A stretch of 64,000 bases of DNA from CAYPNF01 sp964411985 (lineage in GTDB: Bacteria; Verrucomicrobiota; Verrucomicrobiia; Limisphaerales; J093): the NCBI GenBank assembly GCA_964411985.1, contig CAYPNF010000018.1:62001-126000 (forward strand), read 5' to 3'. Position numbers and translations under genes: made by a program. The notes beneath the pieces were generated by a model that was given only the letters and a program-made list of their open reading frames with translations, had not been told where the DNA came from and did no database searches. Below, piece after piece: positions 28,635 to 36,961 of the stretch (the stretch's first letter is position 1; the number at the start of each line of letters is the position of its first letter).

Positions 28635-29896
28635 ACCGACGACACTTCCTCCGCAGCGCTCTTCTCGCCTCCATCGGCGCTTCAGTCCACGCGGTCGGGA
28701 AGCGTGCGCCGCGCATCCTGCTGCGTTCGTCATGGCAGACAGTGAACATCGGGGACATCGCCCACACACCGGGCGTGCTCGCGCTTTTGGAGAAGCATCT
28801 TCCCGAGGCTGAGGTGTGGCTGTGGCCGAGCAACGTCGGCAATGGAGTGGATGAAATGTTGCGCGCGCGTTTTCCGAAAGTGGAGATTGTGAAGGGCGCA
28901 GAGAGCTTGAAGCGGGCTTTTGCCGAGTGCGATTTCCTCCTGCACGGCTCCGGCCCCTCGCTCGTTGCGGAGAAGGATGTGGTGCGCTGGAGCAAGGAAA
29001 CGGGAAAGCCATACGGCGTCTTTGGCATCACGTTTTCGATGACGGCCTCAACCGCGACGAAGCCCGCCGCGGATGGCGCGGTGGCCAACACCATCGAGGT
29101 GCTGAGCGGTGCAAGGTTCGTTTTCTTCCGAGACTCCGTATCGCTGGAGCTGGCGAGGAAAAGGGGTTGCACGTGTCCGGTAATGGAGTTCGGGCCGGAC
29201 GGCGCCTTTGCCACCGACCTGCGCGACGACGCCAGGGCCGACGCATTTCTGAAAGCAAATGGGCTGGAGGAAGGGAAGTTCCTCTGCTGCATCCCGCGCC
29301 TGCGCTACACGCCGTATTGGACGATCCCATCCAAGAAGACCGTGCGCGACGAGCCCAAGCACGCGCGCAACGAGGCGATGAAGGAGCACGACTGCCGGCC
29401 GCTGCGCGACGCCATCATCGCGGTCCTGAAGAAGACTGACCTCAGGATTCTGCTCTGCCCCGAGGACGAGACGCAGATGGCGGTAAACAAAGAGATGCTC
29501 CTCGACAAGCTGCCTGGCGGCGTGCGCGCGCGTTGCGTGTGGCGCGAGAACTACTGGCTCACCGCCGAGGCGCTGAGCACGTATCGGCGCAGCGCGGGAC
29601 TGTTCGGTCACGAGATGCATTCGCCCATCATGTGCATTGGCAACGACATCCCGGCCATCGTCTGCCGCTGGGCCGAGCAGACAAGCAAGGGCATCATGTG
29701 GCGCGACATCGGCCTGGGCGACTGGCTTTTCGACCTCGACAACGAAGACGATCTCCGGCGCACTGTGCCGGCCGTGCTGGCGATGGCCGAGGACCCGGTC
29801 GCGGCCAAAGAGAAAGCCGCCAAAGCCCGCGCGTTCGTTCAGCAACGACAAAGGGAGGCGATCGCTGTGCTGAAGAAGGCACTTCCCCAATCATGA
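28631..29896 (+). CDS. Polysaccharide pyruvyl transferase family protein with Tat-like leader
   Basis: 421 aa. It opens with NRRHFLRSALLASIGASVHA, a twin-arginine-type leader (RRHFLRS), then LLRSSWQTVNIGDIAHTPGVLALLEKHLP and WLWPSN, and FLLHGSGPSL, typical of the CsaB/WcaK pyruvyl transferase family (PF04230). Such enzymes put a ketal pyruvate on cell-wall or exopolysaccharide sugars, normally in the cytoplasm, so a leader is unusual. In a degradation locus it might instead be a glycosidase-like relative or remodel the cell's own surface glycan. Start ATG overlaps the LamG remnant stop. A remnant of a second copy starts at 39343 with the same MNRRH head. Confidence 0.75.
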   Translation: MNRRHFLRSALLASIGASVHAVGKRAPRILLRSSWQTVNIGDIAHTPGVLALLEKHLPEAEVWLWPSNVGNGVDEMLRARFPKVEIVKGAESLKRAFAECDFLLHGSGPSLVAEKDVVRWSKETGKPYGVFGITFSMTASTATKPAADGAVANTIEVLSGARFVFFRDSVSLELARKRGCTCPVMEFGPDGAFATDLRDDARADAFLKANGLEEGKFLCCIPRLRYTPYWTIPSKKTVRDEPKHARNEAMKEHDCRPLRDAIIAVLKKTDLRILLCPEDETQMAVNKEMLLDKLPGGVRARCVWRENYWLTAEALSTYRRSAGLFGHEMHSPIMCIGNDIPAIVCRWAEQTSKGIMWRDIGLGDWLFDLDNEDDLRRTVPAVLAMAEDPVAAKEKAAKARAFVQQRQREAIAVLKKALPQS

Positions 29897-30096
29897 AACC
29901 TCCTGCACTCCTTCCCCCACTCCTCGTTTCCCTTTGAGGACTCATCGTCCACAAGTGGAACCATGCCATTATCACCGGCAACCACCTGGTCGGCACCCGG
30001 CAGGCGTTGCTCGATCTGGGTGAGCACGGCGAGCAGGTGATGATTCGCGACAATGTGTTCCAGAGAAAGCCGGCCCCTGCGAACATAAACCCATGA
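29893..30096 (+). pseudogene. Beta-helix lipoprotein remnant: signal head plus C-terminal tail
   Basis: ATG 29893 overlaps the previous stop (ATGA) and encodes a short signal-like peptide (MKPPALLPPLLVSL, stop at 29935-29937). From 29941 in another frame the sequence encodes GNHLVGTRQALLDLGEHGEQ and IRDNV, matching the C-terminus of the 23741 beta-helix protein (29 of 39 residues identical), with a stop at 30094-30096. About 330 codons of the expected gene are missing in between. The head differs from the MKTPSLALVC leader of the intact gene, so the ancestor was a related paralogue rather than an exact copy. Confidence 0.75.
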
Positions 30097-30184
30097 CAAC
30101 CGCGAGACCGTGAAAGGGAGTAAGGGATTTCCCTATTACGAGAATTGCCTGAGAACGGGTAGGATGATGAGGATGGTTCAGCGA

Positions 30185-32344
30185 ATGAAACGTTATCTCG
30201 TATCAACTCCGTGCGCAGGCCGGTGGGGACGAGTGCGGAACATCCCCGGACCGACGGCCGCATGGGTTGTCGTGCTGGCGCTCGCCTTCAGCATCCTTGT
30301 CACGCAGAGCAAGGCGCAGTTGCCCGACCATGAGGTGCGCGTGCCAGGCTCGGCCATGGGCGAATGGGTTCGCAACGGGCAAGCGGTGAAGCTCGTCTCC
30401 GAGAACATCCGTGGCGGCGTTTCCAAACCGGACCAAATTGTGGCCACGGATGGCCCCACCGGCCAAGCCTGCCACTTCACCGACTACTACTTCTGGCTGC
30501 CGATGCGGCAGAACCCCGCTGGTCTGGGAAAGACCTGGACTGTGAGCTTGTGGGTGCGCGTCGATGATGGCGACTGGGGCACCTATCGGCTTCCCTGGAA
30601 CAGCAATACCAATGTCAGCCGCAAATATGCCACGATTCACCAGGTGTTGGTCTCGGTACAGGATCCGTTCAAGCCATTCTGGCAGTTGCGCGTCTTCAAC
30701 CAGCGTTTGGAACTGGTCCTGAACAACGCCTGGACCGTGATGGGTTCGACCCGTTTTGTGCCGGGCCGGTGGACGCATGTCGCTGCGGTTCGCGATGAGG
30801 ACCGGGTGCGCTTGTTCATTGATGGCCAACCTGAGCCTCTTCAGGCGGCGATCCAACTCAACCGTGATACCGGTGCGCTGGCTTGGCCATCGGCAACCGA
30901 GAACGCGGTGGTCGCCACCGGCACCATTCCCGGAGCTGGTCAAAAGGCGCCCGCTTCTTCCGCACTTTTGGTTGTCGGCAACCAGCACGACGATGCGGCT
31001 CCGGAAGGCGGCCAGTTTGTTGGGGGCATCGGTGGATTCTCCCTGGTGGATCGGATGACTGCGGATGCGGACCTCGCCCGCGCCGCCTCGGAAGGAAAGC
31101 AGAAGGGCGACGCTCTCTCCCTTCGCTACTCGGTGCTCGCCGATCCAGCCGGCGGTGTCTCGGCTCGCGTGGACAAAGGCAATGAAACGCCGGAGCAATA
31201 TCGAAAGCGCATGTCTTGGTGGCATCGCGGCAAATATGGCTTGTTCATGCACTGGAACCCTTCCAGCGTGGGTGCGATGGAAGTCTCCTGGGGAAGGCAG
31301 GATAATCCCGAGCGTTACGACAATCTGTTCAAGGAATTCAACCCCACCCTCTTTGATCCCTCGCAATGGGCCGAAGATGCGAAGCGAGGTGGCTTCAAGT
31401 ACATGGTCTGGACCGCGAAGCATCACGATGGCTTCACCATGTGGCCCAGCCAGACCACGGAATACAGCATCGCCGCCACGCCGTACAGGAAGGATATCGT
31501 GGCCCAATATGTTCAGGCCTTGCGTGCGGCAAAGATGCCGGTGGGAATCTACTTTTCCCCGCGCGATTGGCTGTGGGAACGCCTCCATGGCGACCCCGGC
31601 AAGGACAAGGCAAAGCGCGAGCAGTTTGTGCAATACATCCGCACGCAATTGACGGAACTCTGCGCCAACTACGGCCCGCTCGATGTGCTGTGGTTCGATG
31701 GTGGCATCGGTGGCGAAGCGGACATGGCTCGCGATATCGTAGGCAAATACCAGGGCGGCAGCGTAGCCAACGACCGCAATGGTCCGGGCGATCATCTCAC
31801 CCCCGAGGGCCGCACGCCGCCCCGGCCGTTGATCAACCACGATGGCAGCGATGCCCTTTGGGAAACCTGCAACGGCATGGGCAACGGCGGGTGGAGCTAT
31901 CACTTCGACGCCGTGGACGAATATGACGGCCTCATTCGCGAGATGATCGAAATATTCGCGAAAGGCGGCAATCTGCTGCGCAATATTGGACCGCGCCCCA
32001 CCGGAGAATGGTCACCGCAAGCCCGCGAGCGCATTGCTCAGATTGGCGATTGGCTGGCGCGCAACGGTGACAGTGTTTACGGGACACACCGCACGCGGCT
32101 GGGAAAACAATCGTTTGGTTGGACGACCGCCAATGATTCAACCTTGTTCCTGCACATCCTGCACTGGCCTAAAGACGGCGCGGTTCGTGTAGAAGGCCTG
32201 TTCGACAAAGTCGAGGGCGTCACGCTCCTTGATGGGGGTAAGAAATTGGGCTTCCAACAAAAGGCGGATGTGCTTACGGTCCAATTACCCGCCAACGCGC
32301 CGGATCCCGTCGATACCGTGATCGCCTGCCGGATCAAGAAATAG
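30185..32344 (+). CDS. Alpha-L-fucosidase (GH29) with N-terminal LamG-like module, exported
   Basis: 719 aa from the ATG at 30185; the open frame begins at 30110 and other ATGs lie just upstream. A signal anchor or peptide covers residues 20-45. Residues about 95-275 form a concanavalin A-like module (WTVSLWVRVDDGDWG, RWTHVAAVRD and LFIDGQPE). From residue 350 GH29 marks follow: YGLFMHWNPSSVG, WTAKHHDGFTMWPS and DVLWFDGGIGG, whose Asp505 is the expected nucleophile. It should release alpha-L-fucose. A second GH29 is at 39494 with a different partner domain. This protein has its N-terminal module in place of the SGNH domain seen there. Confidence 0.9.
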   Translation: MKRYLVSTPCAGRWGRVRNIPGPTAAWVVVLALAFSILVTQSKAQLPDHEVRVPGSAMGEWVRNGQAVKLVSENIRGGVSKPDQIVATDGPTGQACHFTDYYFWLPMRQNPAGLGKTWTVSLWVRVDDGDWGTYRLPWNSNTNVSRKYATIHQVLVSVQDPFKPFWQLRVFNQRLELVLNNAWTVMGSTRFVPGRWTHVAAVRDEDRVRLFIDGQPEPLQAAIQLNRDTGALAWPSATENAVVATGTIPGAGQKAPASSALLVVGNQHDDAAPEGGQFVGGIGGFSLVDRMTADADLARAASEGKQKGDALSLRYSVLADPAGGVSARVDKGNETPEQYRKRMSWWHRGKYGLFMHWNPSSVGAMEVSWGRQDNPERYDNLFKEFNPTLFDPSQWAEDAKRGGFKYMVWTAKHHDGFTMWPSQTTEYSIAATPYRKDIVAQYVQALRAAKMPVGIYFSPRDWLWERLHGDPGKDKAKREQFVQYIRTQLTELCANYGPLDVLWFDGGIGGEADMARDIVGKYQGGSVANDRNGPGDHLTPEGRTPPRPLINHDGSDALWETCNGMGNGGWSYHFDAVDEYDGLIREMIEIFAKGGNLLRNIGPRPTGEWSPQARERIAQIGDWLARNGDSVYGTHRTRLGKQSFGWTTANDSTLFLHILHWPKDGAVRVEGLFDKVEGVTLLDGGKKLGFQQKADVLTVQLPANAPDPVDTVIACRIKK

Positions 32345-32385
32345 AAACCCCATCAAGACATCTTCGTGAATCGCTGACTCCCTAG

Positions 32386-35300
32386 ATGAAGATACTCATC
32401 ACCCTTTGTTACCGGTGGCGTCTATTGTTACTCGTAATCGCTCTCGCGCCAGGCAACTTGCCCGCCGATGAGACGCTGCTGTTCGACCAACCGCAACTCG
32501 CGGGCATCGCTGGTTTTCGAGCCTATTGGGATAGCCCGATGCCTTTGGCCGCCGACGGCATGACTACCAAAGGCGAGCCTTTCAAGGACGGCGATCCCCT
32601 GCGGGCCGAATGGGATCCGGCGAGGCGCAAAGGCCAGTCGGGTGCGATTGCGTTCGACGCGCTCCAGCGCTATGCCCTGGTGCGCTTTCCAGGCGCCGCC
32701 GAACGAATTGCTGAGGAGGTGAACAAGGGGTTCAGGGTAGCGAAAGTGGAATTGGTTCTCCCCTGGAAGGCCACCGAGCTGTTTCCTCCCGGCAATCCTG
32801 GTTATGAGTATCGCGCCAACTGGGGCGTGGAAGACATGTGGCGCAAGGATCCGGCCCGATGGCATGCGATTGCCTTTGCGTTGCGCCGGCCTTGGATGGC
32901 CGATGAGAAGACCGGCCCCACCTTCAATGCCTTTATCAACGGCGCCGGTTACTGGGCGCATTGCGGAGCGCGCGATCCGGAACAGGACCGCTTCCCAGAG
33001 CAGTTGGGCCCGGTGGAAGTGAGCCACAAGAATCCGGACGGTCACTTGGATGTGACGTCGGTAGTGACGAACACAGCCTATGGCAAATCCCTCGGTGAAC
33101 GGTTGCGTGGCCTTTCGGATTGCGGCTTTCTCCTTCAGAAGTGGGAAACCTACGACCACCGCTACTTCAATGGCGTTTACGAATGGGGCACCGCCACGGG
33201 CGGGCGCGCCATCCTCATCGACACCCCCAAACTCATCGTCACCTTGTCGCCGGGCCGAACGGAAGCAACCTCGGCCGGCCCGCCGGTGGACCTCGCGGCT
33301 TTGGCAGAAAAGCTCAGGTCTGCTGGTGGCGGTAAACCGACCGCAGTGCTTCCCAGCTTCGAAGATCTCGCCGCGTTCGCGGCCAAGTTTGCCGCGAAAC
33401 CAAACTGGATGCCCGAGTGGCAGTGGCAACGGGTTCAAGATCTCCAGAATCTGGCCGGACCAGGAAAAGCCAACCTTCCTTACTGGTACAGCTACGCTCC
33501 CGGACATTTGGTCAACTGGGCGAGGGAAAGGCTTCAATCGCAAGCCGGGGGCGCGAATATCGCGGCGGCGTTGGATCGCGAGGTATTCGGGATTTGGGTG
33601 GACGAGATCCTCCGGAAGCAGCCGCGGGGTTGGGAGGGCTTTGAAGCATCGAAAGAAATGAACCAATGGTATATCTACGGCTCCACCCTCCCACGGCCGG
33701 CCAAAGACGCGATTCTCACTTACTGGACGGCGTGGTTGATGCCCGAACGCAAAGCCGCACCAGTGTCTGAGCATCTCAATCCGACGAACACCACCGGCCA
33801 GCTGGTGCATCCCATGGCCGACCAACTGGCCAAGCGCGGTGGAACTGAGTCCTACGTGGGCGACACCTACCATGCCCTGACCGCCGACTGGCGTGGAAAC
33901 AAATCCTTCTATCGTTCCGGCTTCAATTACGTGATGAGCACCCAGAACTTCAACACTTCTGCCGCAGCAGGAGCGCTGTTGGGTGGCAGCATCATCGACT
34001 CGGAATTTGCAAAGGAAGATGGCCGATACGGGATGGAACATAATCTGGGTCGGTTGTGGTCCTGGGGCGGAGGAACTTCGCAGGAATACATCGATCACTA
34101 TTACTTCGCGATCACCGTCTCGGGATACAAGGCGATCGCCGATTTTGGGCCATCGGCGTTTGATCGCTTGATGGGCGAAACCCTCCTGATGAAAGCGATG
34201 GAAGAGCTGACCGGCTGTTACCATTCAGGACTCCGACGCTTCATCGCCGGCTCCAGCCGCACGAGCCTGGAATACCTGCTTGGCAAACAGGATGGCCTGC
34301 AATACACGCTGCACACGGAATCCCAGTTGGGCACCCTGACGGACGTGGGCAGTCAAAAAGGACCATTCGGCGCGCCGCTCTGGGGACAAGAACGATCCTC
34401 CATGGATGTCGCGCGTCAGACCTTGAACAATCCGTGGTTGCCCGAGTGGGCGTTGAACTGGGTGGATGGCAAGCCCCTGCCGTACGAGATCTATTCCAAG
34501 ACTCGCGATTCCGTTTCCCGCGGCTACCTCGCGGGCCATTATGGTCTGGCCAGCAACAACCGAGGCGATGGCCGCATCGCCTTCATGGGGCAGTGGCGTC
34601 GGGATGCGAAACAAGCCAAATCCTTCAAGGATATCGTCACCATGGATGTCCGCTATGGAATCAACCAGACCCGCTGGGCCAACGACGTGCCAGGGTGGAT
34701 TGCGCCCATCGGCAAAATGGTGTCCGTGCAGCACAAGAACAAAATGGTTGTGCTGATGAGTCCCTGGCCGGCGGACTACATCAAGAACGTGATCAAGAAG
34801 GACGGACTCAAGAGTCTGCAGGCATCCATCGGCTTGTTTAACTTCCAGGAGCCGAGCCCCACCTGGCAAATCTTTATCGATGGCCAGAAAGTTGCCGGAC
34901 TCCCCATCAAAGCCAGGCAAGGCCAGAAGATTACGATTCACGACGGCGTGGCATACTTGGCGGTGATTCCGTTGCCGGGCACCGACCTGGGGCGACAGGA
35001 CGAAGTGGTCCTGCGCGAGGGCGACTGGCAGCACTTCGAGAATGATCCGAAAAAGCAGGGCTACCAGGCAACCCTCGTCATCGACTCCTACAACCTGCAA
35101 ACCGCCAGCGCCACGAAGGACGTCGTCAATTGGGATCCGATCGACAAGGCCCACGCTGGTTTCGTGGTTGAGATGGGCGATCAAACCGAGTGGAGCAGCT
35201 TCGAGAGCTTCCAGCAGCACATCGGCCAGGTGTCTGTGACGACAGCCTATGATTCGGAGAAGGATGTGGACCAGGTCACCTTCAAATCTGGAGCCGATAC

Positions 35301-35814
35301 GCTGGAACTGGGCGCCTACACCAAGGCGGAATCTGGTGCACCCGGGCTCATCGCGTTCCAGCGCATCAACGGTCAGGATGCCTCCATGGCGGAGGGCATC
35401 GACCGCGACACCACTTGGACGCAACAATCGCGTCGAGGTCGGGCAGAGAAGAATGGCGCCAGGTTAACTCTGGACTCAGGCAGGTTGGCCTACCTCGTCA
35501 CCGAGCCAACACTCGGGGCCTACGCCGGCTTCAGTCCGCTGTCCGACCTGACCCGATATACCCTGACCACTCCCGGGGACATCAGAGTGGAAGCGGACGG
35601 ACAGGTGGGGTTATGCCGCGTCGTTGTTAAACCCAAGCTCAATGCGGTGGAAATCGACTATGGCTGGAAGCCGGGCCAAAGCCCCACTCCCGAAACCGTG
35701 AAAGCCTTCCTCATCAGCGGGTGCAAACGGGCACCCCAGGTGAAGCTGAATGGGCAACCGGTCCAGGCCACTCTGCGCCAGGGAGTTTACGTGGTGCCAA
35801 CTCAACCGCAATGA
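32386..35814 (+). CDS. Large exported protein of unknown function
   Basis: 1142 aa, not recognised. An N-terminal signal peptide (MKILITLCYRWRLLLLVIALAPGNLPAD) is followed by a region with VELVLPWKATELFPPGNPGYEYR and WHAIAFALRRPW, suggesting a beta-sandwich. From about residue 500 a stretch reads FYRSGFNYVMSTQNFNT, HNLGRLWSWGGGT and YHSGLRRFIAGSSRTSLEYLL, compatible with an alpha/alpha toroid as in heparinase-like or polysaccharide lyase 8-like proteins; the last 350 residues look beta-rich. Length and domain order would suit a chondroitinase/hyaluronate lyase PL8-type enzyme, but I cannot confirm the Asn-His-Tyr-Arg set. It lies between a fucosidase and an isomerase gene in the same block. 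Confidence 0.55.
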   Translation: MKILITLCYRWRLLLLVIALAPGNLPADETLLFDQPQLAGIAGFRAYWDSPMPLAADGMTTKGEPFKDGDPLRAEWDPARRKGQSGAIAFDALQRYALVRFPGAAERIAEEVNKGFRVAKVELVLPWKATELFPPGNPGYEYRANWGVEDMWRKDPARWHAIAFALRRPWMADEKTGPTFNAFINGAGYWAHCGARDPEQDRFPEQLGPVEVSHKNPDGHLDVTSVVTNTAYGKSLGERLRGLSDCGFLLQKWETYDHRYFNGVYEWGTATGGRAILIDTPKLIVTLSPGRTEATSAGPPVDLAALAEKLRSAGGGKPTAVLPSFEDLAAFAAKFAAKPNWMPEWQWQRVQDLQNLAGPGKANLPYWYSYAPGHLVNWARERLQSQAGGANIAAALDREVFGIWVDEILRKQPRGWEGFEASKEMNQWYIYGSTLPRPAKDAILTYWTAWLMPERKAAPVSEHLNPTNTTGQLVHPMADQLAKRGGTESYVGDTYHALTADWRGNKSFYRSGFNYVMSTQNFNTSAAAGALLGGSIIDSEFAKEDGRYGMEHNLGRLWSWGGGTSQEYIDHYYFAITVSGYKAIADFGPSAFDRLMGETLLMKAMEELTGCYHSGLRRFIAGSSRTSLEYLLGKQDGLQYTLHTESQLGTLTDVGSQKGPFGAPLWGQERSSMDVARQTLNNPWLPEWALNWVDGKPLPYEIYSKTRDSVSRGYLAGHYGLASNNRGDGRIAFMGQWRRDAKQAKSFKDIVTMDVRYGINQTRWANDVPGWIAPIGKMVSVQHKNKMVVLMSPWPADYIKNVIKKDGLKSLQASIGLFNFQEPSPTWQIFIDGQKVAGLPIKARQGQKITIHDGVAYLAVIPLPGTDLGRQDEVVLREGDWQHFENDPKKQGYQATLVIDSYNLQTASATKDVVNWDPIDKAHAGFVVEMGDQTEWSSFESFQQHIGQVSVTTAYDSEKDVDQVTFKSGADTLELGAYTKAESGAPGLIAFQRINGQDASMAEGIDRDTTWTQQSRRGRAEKNGARLTLDSGRLAYLVTEPTLGAYAGFSPLSDLTRYTLTTPGDIRVEADGQVGLCRVVVKPKLNAVEIDYGWKPGQSPTPETVKAFLISGCKRAPQVKLNGQPVQATLRQGVYVVPTQPQ

Positions 35815-35892
35815 GGTTCAGACGATGATTTATCCTCTTTCTTACCGGCCTGACCTGGCTGTTGGCCCTATTTCTCGCTCCACTTCCAAACC
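35815..35892 (+). other. Spacer with possible gene-head remnant
   Basis: The ATG at 35811 overlaps the stop of the 1142-aa gene. One frame (with a stop at the sixth codon, MRFRR-stop) continues as FILFLTGLTWLLALFLAPLPNH, which is signal-peptide-like and has no gene body after it. The stretch from about 35855 resembles 4880-4928. It may be the head of a deleted gene. The similarity is short, so the call is tentative. Confidence 0.35.
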
Positions 35893-36765
35893 ATGAACAC
35901 AACACGAAGAGGATTTCTCACTCGAGGAGCATCGGTTGCCCTCGGCGCCGTATCCCTGGACTCGTTGCTTGCTGAACAAGCTGAGGCTGCTTCGATAAGT
36001 AGATTTCGCCTGGCTTCCGAACAGTTCGGACTCGACTGTGCCGCGGCCCGGCGGGTTGGGCTGGACGGCATCGAGATCGGGGTGGACGGGCCCGCTCGAC
36101 GACTGGCGATTGCCGACCCAGCTGTGCGCCGACGCCACAAGAAGTCCTTGAAAGAAGCAGGACTCGAGGTGTCTTCCCTAGTGATGCACTTCTTGTGCGA
36201 TTACCCCCTCCATAGTGACCCGGATGCGCCCGCCTGGTTGGAGCAGGCCATTGATGCTGCGGCTGACCTCGGGGCGACCAGCATCCTGCTTCCGTTCTTC
36301 GGCAAGGCGGATGTGAAGGCGGGCCCAGGTTTCAAAACGGAGAAACTGAAGATCGCGGAGGTGCAGATGCTGGCGAAGCGCTTGAATGCCGCGGCGCCGA
36401 GGGCCGCAGCCGCCGGCGTGACGTTGGGAATCGAGTGTACCCTCTCGGCCACGCAATACACCGAACTGCTCGGCCACATGGAGCGGAGAGGGATCGGGGT
36501 CTATTACGACATCGGCAACTCGCTGGTGGGTGAAATGGACATCGCCCACGACATCCGCACTCTCAAGGACCGCATTTGCTGCTTCCACTTCAAGGACGGC
36601 GACGGCTACCTTGGCGAAGGCAAGATTGCCATGACCGATGTGGCCAAGGCCATTCGTGCTATCGATTATCGTGGTTGGATTGTTCTTGAAACCCCGTGTC
36701 CATCCAAGAATCCGGAAGCTGACTACAAACGCAATATTCAGTTTGTGCGAAGATTGATGGCCTGA
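35893..36765 (+). CDS. Tat-exported sugar isomerase/epimerase-like TIM-barrel protein
   Basis: 290 aa. The leader TTRRGFLTRGASVALGAVSLD has a twin-arginine motif, so the protein folds before export. The remainder resembles the xylose isomerase-like / AP-endonuclease-2 TIM-barrel family: FGLDCAAARRVGLDGIEIG near residue 40, LPFFGKADV, GIECTLSATQYTELL, VYYDIGNSLV and CFHFKDGDGYLGEGKIAM, the last with the His and Asp of a metal site. It probably isomerises or epimerises a released sugar in the periplasm. It ends in RRLMA-stop; the same LMA-stop tail recurs at 39475-39486 before the SGNH-GH29 gene. Confidence 0.85.
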   Translation: MNTTRRGFLTRGASVALGAVSLDSLLAEQAEAASISRFRLASEQFGLDCAAARRVGLDGIEIGVDGPARRLAIADPAVRRRHKKSLKEAGLEVSSLVMHFLCDYPLHSDPDAPAWLEQAIDAAADLGATSILLPFFGKADVKAGPGFKTEKLKIAEVQMLAKRLNAAAPRAAAAGVTLGIECTLSATQYTELLGHMERRGIGVYYDIGNSLVGEMDIAHDIRTLKDRICCFHFKDGDGYLGEGKIAMTDVAKAIRAIDYRGWIVLETPCPSKNPEADYKRNIQFVRRLMA

Positions 36766-36781
36766 TCTTGTTAAGAAATCC

Positions 36782-36871
36782 ATGTCCTATAACCCTTCAG
36801 TCCCTATCACCATCCTTTGCCTTGTGCTTCGGGCTCCTGTGAGCCTGCCCTCACCTTTGGAATGGCGTTAG
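36782..36871 (+). pseudogene. SGNH-GH29 gene head remnant
   Basis: After the isomerase stop, the sequence aligns with the region that precedes and starts the 39494 gene: the LMA-stop tail, then ATGTCC and codons MSYNPSVPITILCLVL (compare MSYKAFVPITGLCLLL; 11 of the first 16 match). The frame ends at a TAG at 36869-36871. The rest of the fucosidase gene is absent. A second short echo of the leader, GTTATGACCTCCATG, lies at 36906-36920. This is the reciprocal of the 39475 remnant: here the isomerase survives and the fusion is lost, there the reverse. Confidence 0.7.
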
Positions 36872-36961
36872 CTTCACCTTGAATTCAATTCGTAGGAAGC
36901 GAATCGTTATGACCTCCATGCTTTACGAATGACTTACTTCCTGCGACTGTCCAATCTCAGC

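Noticed and set aside
30110..30184. Upstream start codons for the LamG-GH29 gene
   Set aside because: Codons before 30185 add a basic run with no known domain; the hydrophobic signal starts after 30185.
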